From an uncultured Bacteroidaceae bacterium (lineage in GTDB: Bacteria; Bacteroidota; Bacteroidia; Bacteroidales; Bacteroidaceae): a stretch of DNA of 64,000 bases. The stretch lies in assembly GCA_905235525.1 (NCBI GenBank), contig CAJOLW010000010.1:1-64000 (forward strand). The letters run 5' to 3'. The notes beneath the pieces were generated by a model. That model had not been told where the DNA came from. It saw only the letters and a list, made by a program, of their open reading frames with translations, and ran no database searches. Below, one piece after another: positions 1 to 7,672 of the stretch. A program made the translations under genes and the position numbers. How positions within the stretch are numbered: the first letter of the stretch is position 1; each line of letters opens with the position of its first letter.

Positions 1-117
1 GAGATCAAGATGCAAGGTGTGATTGCTACAAGCCCCGGCTACGGCGGCGGTGGCGGCGGTGGCGGCGATGCCCCCAAAATCCCCGACTTCGGCGAAGAGG
101 AACTGCTCGAATGGTAG
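1..117 (+). CDS. 3' end of an unidentified protein (partial)
   Basis: An open frame runs from the first base of the window to a TAG stop at 115-117, giving the last 38 residues of a protein whose start lies outside. The visible tail has a short conserved-looking stretch, then a run of eight glycines encoded by GGC/GGT codons, then an acidic end with two aromatic residues (sequence ending GEEELLEW). A glycine linker followed by an acidic tip resembles the C-terminal tails of single-strand-binding-type proteins, but this is only a resemblance and I do not recognise the family. A strong terminator follows 38 bp after the stop, which supports a genuine gene end. Confidence 0.6.
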   Translation, partial: EIKMQGVIATSPGYGGGGGGGGDAPKIPDFGEEELLEW

Positions 118-155
118 AAGAATCTCTCGGGGTTCTAAACCACAGACATCACGGA

Positions 156-190
156 AAGAGGCTCAGGAACACCCTGAGCCTCTTTTGTTT
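156..190 (+). terminator. Rho-independent terminator
   Basis: A perfect 12-bp stem (156-167 with 173-184) with a 5-nt loop is followed by a T-rich tract. It ends the transcript of the partial gene to its left and overlaps the upstream end of the next promoter. Confidence 0.9.
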
Positions 191-220
191 TGTGTGTGTG
201 AAGAAAAAGTCGTAACTTTG
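189..220 (+). promoter_or_regulatory. Bacteroidetes-type promoter of the ABC gene
   Basis: TTTG at 189-192, a 20-nt spacer and TAACTTTG at 213-220 match the Bacteroidetes -33/-7 pattern. Transcription would start near 226, about 10 nt before the ATG at 236. Confidence 0.75.
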
Positions 221-235
221 CAGGCGTAAACGGAA

Positions 236-1840
236 ATGGATATGCAGAAAATCATTGAGATAAAGGGTGGAGTGGTGCGTCATCCGCAGATGAGGATGGG
301 AGCACCGATTGATTTTGAGTTGCTGGCTGGTGAGCAGTTGGCGATTGTTGGTGATAATGGCAGCGGCAAGACAAGGTTGGTGGATATTCTGACGGGCAAG
401 TGTGCGCTGATGCCGATGAACGGGGTGAAGTATGACTTTGCACCAAGCAAGGCGACGTTGGTGAGTGACAACATGAAGTACCTGTCGTTCCGGGACTCAT
501 ACGGCACAAATGAGGGAGTGTATTACTACCAGCAGCGATGGAACCAGAACGACATTGAGGAGACACCGCTGGTGAGGGATTTGCTGGCGGAGTCTTTCCG
601 CATAGCAGAAGAGGGATTGTCGAGAAAGACGGTGTTTGACAAGTTTCTGGTGCGTGAGGAGACGCCTGAACAGGAAACGGAACGACTGGCTCAGGAGGAG
701 GCTGACAAGGCTGCGATGCACCGAGAACTGGAGAAGGTGAGGAGACATCTGTATGAGGTGTTTCATCTGGAACAGTTGCTGAACAAGCATGTCATCTTGC
801 TGAGCAGTGGTGAGTTGAGAAAATTTCAACTGACGAAGACACTGCTGACGAACCCGAGGGTGCTCATTATGGATAATCCCTTCATCGGGCTGGACGTGAC
901 AGCACGTGCACAGTTGGGCGAGTTTCTGACACTACTGACGAGGGAAACGAACGTGTCGGTGGTGCTGGTGCTGTCGAAGACGGATGACATTCCTGACTTC
1001 ATTACGCACGTGGTGCCCGTGAAGGACATGCAGGTGGGACGGAAAATGACGCTGCAGGAATACAGGGACAGCAGGATGCCCGTGCCTCAGAGGGTGCTGT
1101 CGGAAGAAATGGAGCGTGCAATTCGGGCTTTGCCTAATGAGGAATCGGAGGCATCATGGTCTTCGATGGATTCCGATGCTGTGATTGACTTCCGAAACGT
1201 GAACATCCGCTATGGGGAGCGCACGATACTGAAGGACTTGAGTTTTACGGTGAGACAGGGCGAACATTGGGCGCTGAATGGTGAGAACGGGGCTGGCAAA
1301 TCGACGCTGCTGAGCATCGTGTGTGCAGACAATCCACAGAGTTATGCGAACGACATTGTGTTGTTTGGTCATCAGCGTGGTAAGGGAGAGAGTATCTGGG
1401 ACATCAAGCGACATATCGGCTACATCTCGCCTGAGATGCACCGTGCCTATATGAAGGACGTGCCTGCCATCGACATCGTGGCGAGCGGTCTGAGCGACGT
1501 GTCGGGACTGTACCGCAAACCGAAGCAGGAACAGAGGGCAGTGTGTGAGTTCTGGATGGATGTGTTTGGCGTGAAGCGGTATGCTGACACGACATTCCTG
1601 AAACTGAGCAGTGGTGAGCAGCGTCTGGTGCTGTTGGCAAGGGCGTTTGTGAAAGACCCGTCGCTGCTGATTCTGGACGAGCCTCTGCACGGTCTTGACT
1701 TGAGGAACCGAAGGTTGGTGAAGGACATCATTGAGGTGTTCTGCCAGCGGCGAAACAAGACCTTGCTGATGGTGACACACTATAAGGAGGAGTATCCGAA
1801 AAACATTGACCACGAGATGTACTTGAGGAAGAATAGTTGA
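236..1840 (+). CDS. Twin ATP-binding cassette protein, ModF/PhrA-like
   Basis: This 534-residue soluble protein holds two ABC ATPase domains and no membrane segment. Domain 1 has Walker A GDNGSGKT at 39-46 and a signature LSSGE near residue 192, but its Walker B reads VLIMDNP, with Asn where the catalytic Glu is expected. Domain 2 has GENGAGKST, LSSGEQR and an intact LLILDEP. This asymmetry implies one active and one degenerate ATP site. Twin-NBD proteins of this type are related to E. coli ModF; the substrate or partner is unknown, and no permease is adjacent. The ATG at 236 is the first after the promoter; a second ATG at 242 is also possible. The hydrolase gene follows 45 bp later and may be co-transcribed. 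Confidence 0.85.
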   Translation: MDMQKIIEIKGGVVRHPQMRMGAPIDFELLAGEQLAIVGDNGSGKTRLVDILTGKCALMPMNGVKYDFAPSKATLVSDNMKYLSFRDSYGTNEGVYYYQQRWNQNDIEETPLVRDLLAESFRIAEEGLSRKTVFDKFLVREETPEQETERLAQEEADKAAMHRELEKVRRHLYEVFHLEQLLNKHVILLSSGELRKFQLTKTLLTNPRVLIMDNPFIGLDVTARAQLGEFLTLLTRETNVSVVLVLSKTDDIPDFITHVVPVKDMQVGRKMTLQEYRDSRMPVPQRVLSEEMERAIRALPNEESEASWSSMDSDAVIDFRNVNIRYGERTILKDLSFTVRQGEHWALNGENGAGKSTLLSIVCADNPQSYANDIVLFGHQRGKGESIWDIKRHIGYISPEMHRAYMKDVPAIDIVASGLSDVSGLYRKPKQEQRAVCEFWMDVFGVKRYADTTFLKLSSGEQRLVLLARAFVKDPSLLILDEPLHGLDLRNRRLVKDIIEVFCQRRNKTLLMVTHYKEEYPKNIDHEMYLRKNS

Positions 1841-1885
1841 GAGTTTTAGAGTTTAGAGTTTTTGGAATTAAGAGTTAAGAAATAT

Positions 1886-2467
1886 ATGAAACTGATCTAT
1901 TTTCATGGATTTGGTTCCTCGCATGCGAGTGGAACCGTGGAGACATTCAGAAGGGAACTGCCGAATGACGTGGTGGTGGCTCCTGACATCCCTGTTGACC
2001 CTGCTGAGGCACTGCCTTATCTAAAGGAACTGTGCGAGAAAGAGCAACCTGACCTCATTGTGGGCACGAGCATGGGTGGCATGTATGCCCAGCAGATGCG
2101 CGGCTTCAAACGCATCTTGGTGAACCCTGCATTCACGATGTCGATGAACTCGAAGGTGCTGAAGACGGGGGAATATCATTTCTTCAACGACCGGTATGAC
2201 GGTGCCAAGACATTTAAGATTACGAAGGACATCATCCAGCACTACAATCAGATGGAGCGTCAGCAGTTCAAAAACATTACGCAGGAGGAGAAGCAACTGT
2301 GCTGGTGTCTGGTGGGACTGCATGACACAACGGTGACAAATGCCGAGGCTCTCTTCAAGAAAAACTACCTGGCTGACCATGTCATCCGCTTCGACGGGGA
2401 GCACCAACTGACGGAAAAGGTGATTAAGAAGGTGGTGTTGCCGCTGGTGGAAAAAATAAGAAATTGA
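1886..2467 (+). CDS. YqiA/YcfP-like alpha/beta-fold esterase
   Basis: The 193-residue protein starts MKLIYFHGFGSS, the N-terminal HGF motif of the YqiA/YcfP hydrolase family. The nucleophile elbow is GTSMG, near residue 64. A late His in the segment GEHQL is the likely catalytic base. The frame opens earlier only through a TTG codon, so the ATG at 1886 was chosen. It is cytoplasmic, with no signal peptide. YqiA-type enzymes hydrolyse small acyl or palmitoyl esters in vitro; the physiological substrate here is unknown. Upstream lies a short run of TTTAGAG-like repeats (about 1846-1880). Confidence 0.85.
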   Translation: MKLIYFHGFGSSHASGTVETFRRELPNDVVVAPDIPVDPAEALPYLKELCEKEQPDLIVGTSMGGMYAQQMRGFKRILVNPAFTMSMNSKVLKTGEYHFFNDRYDGAKTFKITKDIIQHYNQMERQQFKNITQEEKQLCWCLVGLHDTTVTNAEALFKKNYLADHVIRFDGEHQLTEKVIKKVVLPLVEKIRN

Positions 2468-2500
2468 AGATTCAAGAAATGAAGGTTTTCTGAGAGAGAA

Positions 2501-2560
2501 AAAAAGAGAATGAGGAAGTCCTCATTCTCTTTTTTTAGAGGAAGTCCTCATTCTCTTTTA
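2501..2560. terminator. Bidirectional terminator with a duplicated 3' arm
   Basis: An A-run, a long stem (2501-2515 pairing with 2520-2534) and a T-run lie between the convergent hydrolase and DUF4270 genes and can end both transcripts. The right half is repeated: 2512-2533 recurs as 2538-2559 with a 26-nt offset, leaving a spare copy of the 3' arm. Confidence 0.85.
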
Positions 2561-2562
2561 TT

Positions 2563-3924
2563 TTATTTGAAGTTGGAATAGATTACTTCCAGTTTTACCT
2601 TGTTGGCGGTACCTCCAACAAGCCGGGCGCTGCTCATACTGAAATCGTGGTTGAGTTTGACGATATTGCCATTAGAGTCTTTAGTAGGCTCAACAGGGAT
2701 GATCAGCACTTTGTTCCAGTTCTCCGTGGCTTTACCTTGCTGCTTTTCTTTTGCCATTCTGGTGACCAAGCGCGCAATGTTGCTGAACTGGTAAGTGTTA
2801 GTGTTGCTATTGAAGGTCGCAAGATAGGACTCCTTGCTATCGTTGATTTGATAGTTCTCGAAGAATCCATTCAAATAATCATCCAGACGGACAAGAAGTA
2901 CGGTTTGGGGGGTGTTAAGTTTGAATGCCCCCCTTACCACATCATTATATCTTGTCAATGTGAGTTTGGCAGAATTGATAGTGTCTTGTACATTGATTTG
3001 ATCAGCAGGTATAGTGGCGAGAGTGAATATACCAGCAGGACTCTTCAGATAGGTCGCACTTTTGTCGGTAAGGAGTTTTTCAAGGTTGGAATTTTCGAAA
3101 TGTGTGGCTTCCACCACTGCGTCAGTGGCTGCAAAAGAAGCCATGCTGACAGTGTCTCGCTGAAGGAAATCATCATAATAGTGGAAGAAAAGGTTCATTT
3201 GTACAAGACTGATGTATGCCATGGCACCATCACCATGTTCAAGTTTGAAATAGAGACCTTTACTGCACGGATTTCCACTCTTCAACCAAGTTGAGGTGTT
3301 GCTAAAATGTTCAGGGTGTGCTTTATGGTCACGTATGATTTCTGTTCCAAGGCTGGTGGGTAAACTGATGAGAATGTTTGGGGTATAAGTCTTAGCCCAT
3401 CGTTCGTTATCACTGATGGTGCGGTCGCTGATTGTGAACCATTTGGTCGCGATGGGTTGAGCCTTTGTGTCGTAGTAGTCTTCGGGGTTGATATTAGTAT
3501 AATAATCGGCGTTAGGATCAAGAGGTTGATCGAGTTCATAGACGCTTAACTTAAATGATTGGAGGGAATCTCCAATGAAGTCGTCGATGAAGAGTCTGAG
3601 GTCAAATCTTGTGCATGAGTCATTAACAATGGTGGAAGGAAAATTGATGCCTTCGTCACTATGGAATTGTGTCAGGAAATCGCTTGTGATAGTCGTGTTT
3701 GTCTCAGGGTCTGTGAAACGTCCGAGATAGGACATATTGGTGCGTGCCAACACAGAATTACCTACCTCATAGGACTCTGTAGTGACATCATACACTTTAT
3801 AATTTTTGTTCACGAGGTCGGAGGGAGGCATCATGTCAACACCTAATGTGGAAGTGTTGTCGTCACACGCAATCAACGTGAGCAATACCATGCTTCCTGC
3901 TATGAAATGCTTGAGATTCTTCAT
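2563..3924 (-). CDS. DUF4270-family lipoprotein
   Basis: The 453-residue product begins with a lipoprotein signal peptide ending LIAC, with the acylated Cys at residue 20. It then shows the start typical of DUF4270 (DDNTSTLGVDMMP), followed by a long beta-rich exported domain. DUF4270 proteins are a Bacteroidetes family with no settled function; the lipobox places it at the periplasmic or outer membrane. It lies 25 bp downstream of the GT5 synthase gene and is probably in the same operon, an arrangement I recall from other Bacteroidales. Length is complete for the family. Confidence 0.9.
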   Translation of the reverse strand: MKNLKHFIAGSMVLLTLIACDDNTSTLGVDMMPPSDLVNKNYKVYDVTTESYEVGNSVLARTNMSYLGRFTDPETNTTITSDFLTQFHSDEGINFPSTIVNDSCTRFDLRLFIDDFIGDSLQSFKLSVYELDQPLDPNADYYTNINPEDYYDTKAQPIATKWFTISDRTISDNERWAKTYTPNILISLPTSLGTEIIRDHKAHPEHFSNTSTWLKSGNPCSKGLYFKLEHGDGAMAYISLVQMNLFFHYYDDFLQRDTVSMASFAATDAVVEATHFENSNLEKLLTDKSATYLKSPAGIFTLATIPADQINVQDTINSAKLTLTRYNDVVRGAFKLNTPQTVLLVRLDDYLNGFFENYQINDSKESYLATFNSNTNTYQFSNIARLVTRMAKEKQQGKATENWNKVLIIPVEPTKDSNGNIVKLNHDFSMSSARLVGGTANKVKLEVIYSNFK

Positions 3925-3949
3925 TTGGCTGAACTCATTAAATCTTCCG

Positions 3950-4759
3950 TTAGAATAGTGACTCGTAGAATTTGTTGTATGTCTCCTTGATGTCTTCTGA
4001 TTTTACGGGCTTGAGGATGGAAAGTCCTAATGACTTTGCATATTCCACGATGGAAGGATTGACTTTCTTGTTCTCCACGATGACGCCATCGGCAAATTTT
4101 ACGCCAATCTTTTCCAACTCAGTGTGTCCATACACCTCACCACAAATATCTTTGATGTCGTCGTAGTGTGCATCCTTGTATTCTACAAATTTGGCTTTGT
4201 CCACACCGAGGTCTTTCTCAAACTCTTTGGCTGATACTTCCATCACAACTTTTGTGTCGCGGAATGACGGCTCATCGCTGTATGCCTGCTTGATATAGAA
4301 AGGTGCCAATGCTGCAGCCCATCCGTAGCAATGGATGATGTCTGGATGCCAACCTAATTTTTTGACTGTCTCCAACACACCACGTGCATAGAAAATGGCA
4401 CGCTCTCCATTGTCAGTATATTCTTTCCCTTCTTTGTCTGTCAAGATGCCTCGCTTCATGAAGTAGTCATCATTATCGATGAAGTAAATCTGCATCTTTG
4501 ATGCCGAAAGGGTGGCAACTTTGATGATGAGCGGGTGGTCGGTGTCGTCGATGATGAGGTTCATGCCTGACAGACGGATGACTTCATGCAACTGGTTGCG
4601 GCGCTCATTGATGTTGCCCCATTTCGGAGAGAAGGTTCTGATTTCGTGTCCGAGTTCCTGGATGGATTGAGGGAGAATGCGTCCCTTCAGGGAATGTTCA
4701 TTCTCTGGAACGAAGGGTTCAATCTCTGTTGTGATAAATAGTACTTTCTTTGCTTCCAT
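3950..4759 (-). CDS. Short glycogen/starch synthase (GT5 catalytic N-domain)
   Basis: The 269-residue protein starts MEAKKVLFITTE and matches the N-terminal Rossmann half of GT5 glycogen/starch synthases (the ADP-glucose enzyme GlgA). It lacks the C-terminal half that carries the nucleotide-binding site in full-length GlgA. Such stand-alone proteins of about 270 residues are common in Bacteroidales, so this looks like a family form rather than a truncation; whether it is catalytic alone is unclear. The frame opens 14 codons earlier, but the inner ATG matches the conserved start. A -7 box lies 39 bp upstream of that ATG. Confidence 0.85.
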   Translation of the reverse strand: MEAKKVLFITTEIEPFVPENEHSLKGRILPQSIQELGHEIRTFSPKWGNINERRNQLHEVIRLSGMNLIIDDTDHPLIIKVATLSASKMQIYFIDNDDYFMKRGILTDKEGKEYTDNGERAIFYARGVLETVKKLGWHPDIIHCYGWAAALAPFYIKQAYSDEPSFRDTKVVMEVSAKEFEKDLGVDKAKFVEYKDAHYDDIKDICGEVYGHTELEKIGVKFADGVIVENKKVNPSIVEYAKSLGLSILKPVKSEDIKETYNKFYESLF

Positions 4760-4798
4760 GCTTAATAGTTCTTCCCGATAGGATATCGGAAAGTTATG

Positions 4799-4806
4799 CA
4801 AAGGTA
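4799..4806 (-). promoter_or_regulatory. -7 box (TACCTTTG) of the GT5 synthase gene
   Basis: TACCTTTG on the minus strand matches TAnnTTTG. No convincing TTTG -33 element is seen. A small inverted repeat (CCGATA/TATCGG) lies in the leader just before the start codon. Confidence 0.6.
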
Positions 4807-4853
4807 CAAATTTTTCTTGAGATTCGGGCGATTTTTTGTTTTAATTAATGATT

Positions 4854-5699
4854 TTAGCCTTCAAATGGCAGGCTGTATTGGCAGTTTGCCACTTCACCGA
4901 GTTGGAATGGTCCCGTAGGAATCTTGCGGCGCAACACGTCGAGCGTGAAGTCCACTCCTGCGATGATGCCATAACTACGAAGAATCGTTTCCACCGTCTT
5001 GCGTGCCAGTTCGGGGTGATTGTTCTCCTCGCTCAGATGACAGAGCCACACGTTCTTGAGGTCGGCATGGAAATTTTCGGCAAGTGCAGATGCTGCTTTC
5101 TTGTTTGACAAGTGTCCATGTCCGCTGACAATACGTTCTTTCAGTATCTCAGGATAGCGTCCTTGGCACAACATCTCTTCGTCATAGTTGGCTTCAAGAA
5201 TAAGATGTGTGCTTTTTAAGATGTATTGTTTCACGTTTTCGGTCACATCACCCACATCGGTCATGATCGTGAAGCGCTCATCGCCCACTTCGATGAAGTA
5301 GCCGACATTTTCGGATGCGTCGTGGGGTAGGGAAAAGGCGGTGATGCGGAACTTGCCAATTTCAAACGGCTCATTCTTGTCGATGTGATGGCGGTTCTCC
5401 ACAGGGATTTTCACGGAATTCTGCCAGTTGCGATTCATTCCTTCATGGATGAGAGGTGTCGTATAGACAGGAATGCCGTATTCCTTGCTGAGTTTGCCCG
5501 CAGCCTTGATGTGGTCGGCATGGTCGTGGGTGATGAGCATTCCTTTCACCTTGCCGATTTTCATCCCATATTCCAACATGTTCTTCTTGAAACGACGGAT
5601 GCTGATGCCACAATCGATGATGATGGCATCAGTATCTGTCGCCAGATAGTAACAATTGCCGCAACTGCCGCTTCCGAGGCTGAAAAAGGTCAGTTGCAT
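4854..5699 (-). CDS. MBL-fold metallo-hydrolase, YycJ/WalJ-like
   Basis: The 281-residue protein has the metallo-beta-lactamase metal motif HDHADH near residue 58, an early Asp strand (IIIDCG) and a later GHGHLS segment, as in YycJ/WalJ proteins. These are thought to be nucleases acting on DNA; that role is known for Gram-positive relatives and is only inferred here. No signal peptide is present, so it is cytoplasmic. Only 3 bp separate it from aspS upstream, so the two genes are co-transcribed. The C-terminal extension (RRKIPTGPFQLGEV) is consistent with a full-length gene. Confidence 0.87.
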   Translation of the reverse strand: MQLTFFSLGSGSCGNCYYLATDTDAIIIDCGISIRRFKKNMLEYGMKIGKVKGMLITHDHADHIKAAGKLSKEYGIPVYTTPLIHEGMNRNWQNSVKIPVENRHHIDKNEPFEIGKFRITAFSLPHDASENVGYFIEVGDERFTIMTDVGDVTENVKQYILKSTHLILEANYDEEMLCQGRYPEILKERIVSGHGHLSNKKAASALAENFHADLKNVWLCHLSEENNHPELARKTVETILRSYGIIAGVDFTLDVLRRKIPTGPFQLGEVANCQYSLPFEG

Positions 5700-5702
5700 T
5701 GT

Positions 5703-7466
5703 CTATTGTTCTTTTGGCAAATTAAGTGCAATGAAATCTTCGTCCAGTTGTTTCTGATCTACAAACGATGGAGCATCCAGCATCACATCGCGACCACTGT
5801 TGTTCTTCGGGAAGGCGATGCAGTCGCGGATGGAATCGAGACCTGCAAAGATGCTCACCCAACGGTCGAGTCCGTATGCCAAACCACCGTGTGGAGGTGC
5901 GCCATACTTGAAGGCGTTCATCAAGAAACCAAACTGCTCCTGTGCCTTCTCGGGTGTGAAGCCGAGTATTTCAAACATCTTGGCTTGCAGTTTCGGATCG
6001 TGGATACGGATGGAACCGCCACCCACTTCGATGCCGTTGCACACCATGTCGTAGGCATCGGCACGTACGGCTGCAGGGTCTGTGTCGAGCAGGTGAATGT
6101 CCTCATCCATCGGATGTGTGAACGGATGGTGCATCGCCATGAGACGTTGCTCTTCGTCACTCCACTCAAACATCGGGAACTCGGTCACCCACAAGAGGGC
6201 AAACTTATTCTTGTCTCTCAAACCGAGGCGTTCGCCCATTTCCAGACGCAACTCGCATAACTGCTTACGGGTCTTCATGGCATCATCGCCACTCAGAATG
6301 AGGATGAGGTCACCTGGCTTGGCTTGCATCTTCTCTTTCAAGGCTTGCAGGTCTTCTTGAGTATAGAATTTATCTACCGATGACTTCACCGTGCCGTCTT
6401 CCTGCACACGGGCATACACCATACCCTTTGCACCAATCTGCGGACGCTTCACCCATTCGGTCAGTTTGTCGATGTCCTTTCTCGTGTAGGAAGCACAACC
6501 TGGTGCACAGATACCGCCGATGTAGGCAGCATCATCAAATACAGCAAATGTGCCCTTTTTCAGTACATCGTCCAGTTCAACAAATTCCATGCCGAAGCGC
6601 ATGTCGGGTTTGTCGCTACCGAAACGCTTCATACATTCAATCCAAGGCAGACGGAGGAAGTCACCTTCAATCTCCACACCTCTCAACTCCTTGAACAAAT
6701 GTTTCGCCATACCTTCGAAAGTCTGGATGATGTCTTCCTGAGTGACGAATGACATTTCGCAGTCAATCTGTGTGAACTCAGGTTGACGGTCGGCGCGGAG
6801 GTCTTCGTCGCGGAAACACTTCACGATTTGGAAGTAGCGGTCAAAGCCTGCCACCATCAGCAGTTGCTTCAGTGTCTGTGGAGATTGGGGCAGGGCATAG
6901 AACTGTCCTGGGTTCATGCGTGATGGCACGATGAAGTCACGTGCACCTTCGGGAGTGGAACCAATCAGCATTGGGGTTTCCACTTCGAGGAAACCGAGGT
7001 TGCTCAAATAGTTGCGCACAGCGATGCAGAATTTGTGTCTCAACTCAAGATTCTTTCTGACAGCGTTGCGGCGTAAATCCAGATAACGATATTTCATGCG
7101 CAAGTCATCGCCGCCGTCAGAATTGTCTTCAATCGTGAACGGAGGTGTGATGGATTCGTTCAGCACCGTCAGTTCGCTCACCTCAATCTCGATGTCACCT
7201 GTCGGGATGTTCTTGTTTTTGCTGTAACGCTCAGCCACTGTGCCCATCACCTGAATCACGAACTCTCGTCCCAGTTTGTTTGCCTGTTCGCACAACGGAG
7301 CATTTGCCTCCTCGTTAAACACCAATTGCGTGATGCCATAACGGTCACGCAAATCAACAAAAGTCAGTGCACCCATCTTTCTTGTGCGCTGCACCCATCC
7401 GGCAAGCGTCACCTGCTTGCCTGCATCGGAGAGTCTCAACTCTCCGTTGGTATGTGTTCTGTACAT
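5703..7466 (-). CDS. aspS: Aspartyl-tRNA synthetase
   Basis: The 587-residue class II synthetase charges tRNA-Asp. An N-terminal OB-fold anticodon-binding domain (first 100 residues or so) is followed by class II motif 2 ([18 protein letters not shown]), the bacterial GAD insertion domain, and motif 3 (GLAYGLDRW) near the C terminus. Length matches the bacterial form. The gene has its own -7 box 30 bp upstream and is followed closely by the MBL hydrolase gene. No defect is seen. Confidence 0.97.
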   Translation of the reverse strand: MYRTHTNGELRLSDAGKQVTLAGWVQRTRKMGALTFVDLRDRYGITQLVFNEEANAPLCEQANKLGREFVIQVMGTVAERYSKNKNIPTGDIEIEVSELTVLNESITPPFTIEDNSDGGDDLRMKYRYLDLRRNAVRKNLELRHKFCIAVRNYLSNLGFLEVETPMLIGSTPEGARDFIVPSRMNPGQFYALPQSPQTLKQLLMVAGFDRYFQIVKCFRDEDLRADRQPEFTQIDCEMSFVTQEDIIQTFEGMAKHLFKELRGVEIEGDFLRLPWIECMKRFGSDKPDMRFGMEFVELDDVLKKGTFAVFDDAAYIGGICAPGCASYTRKDIDKLTEWVKRPQIGAKGMVYARVQEDGTVKSSVDKFYTQEDLQALKEKMQAKPGDLILILSGDDAMKTRKQLCELRLEMGERLGLRDKNKFALLWVTEFPMFEWSDEEQRLMAMHHPFTHPMDEDIHLLDTDPAAVRADAYDMVCNGIEVGGGSIRIHDPKLQAKMFEILGFTPEKAQEQFGFLMNAFKYGAPPHGGLAYGLDRWVSIFAGLDSIRDCIAFPKNNSGRDVMLDAPSFVDQKQLDEDFIALNLPKEQ

Positions 7467-7495
7467 ATTATATATGTGTTATTTTATTTCTTTTG

Positions 7496-7503
7496 CAAAG
7501 TTA
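7496..7503 (-). promoter_or_regulatory. -7 box (TAACTTTG) of aspS
   Basis: TAACTTTG on the minus strand, about 30 nt before the aspS ATG. A clear -33 TTTG is not visible. Confidence 0.65.
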
Positions 7504-7603
7504 CGAAATTTTCATAGAATCGAGAGTGGAAAAGATGTTTTTTCTTATTTGAATATCTGAATTTGTATATTTATGCCGTATAATCATTCTTTTGATGAGA
7601 AAC

Positions 7604-7666
7604 CGTACCCCTCGGGTACGAAGTGGTGTACCCGAGGGGTACGGAATACCGTAGTCGAGGGGTACG
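7604..7666. repeat. Triad of 17-nt palindromes, period 23
   Basis: Three copies of a palindrome with arms CGTACCC/GGGTACG and a 3-nt centre start at 7604, 7627 and 7650, each separated by a 6-nt spacer. The first copy has centre CTC, the others GAG; the second and third carry arm mismatches. The cluster begins 7 nt after the tamL stop codon. A second triad with identical geometry lies at 36724-36786. Confidence 0.9.
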
Positions 7667-7672
7667 ATTCTG

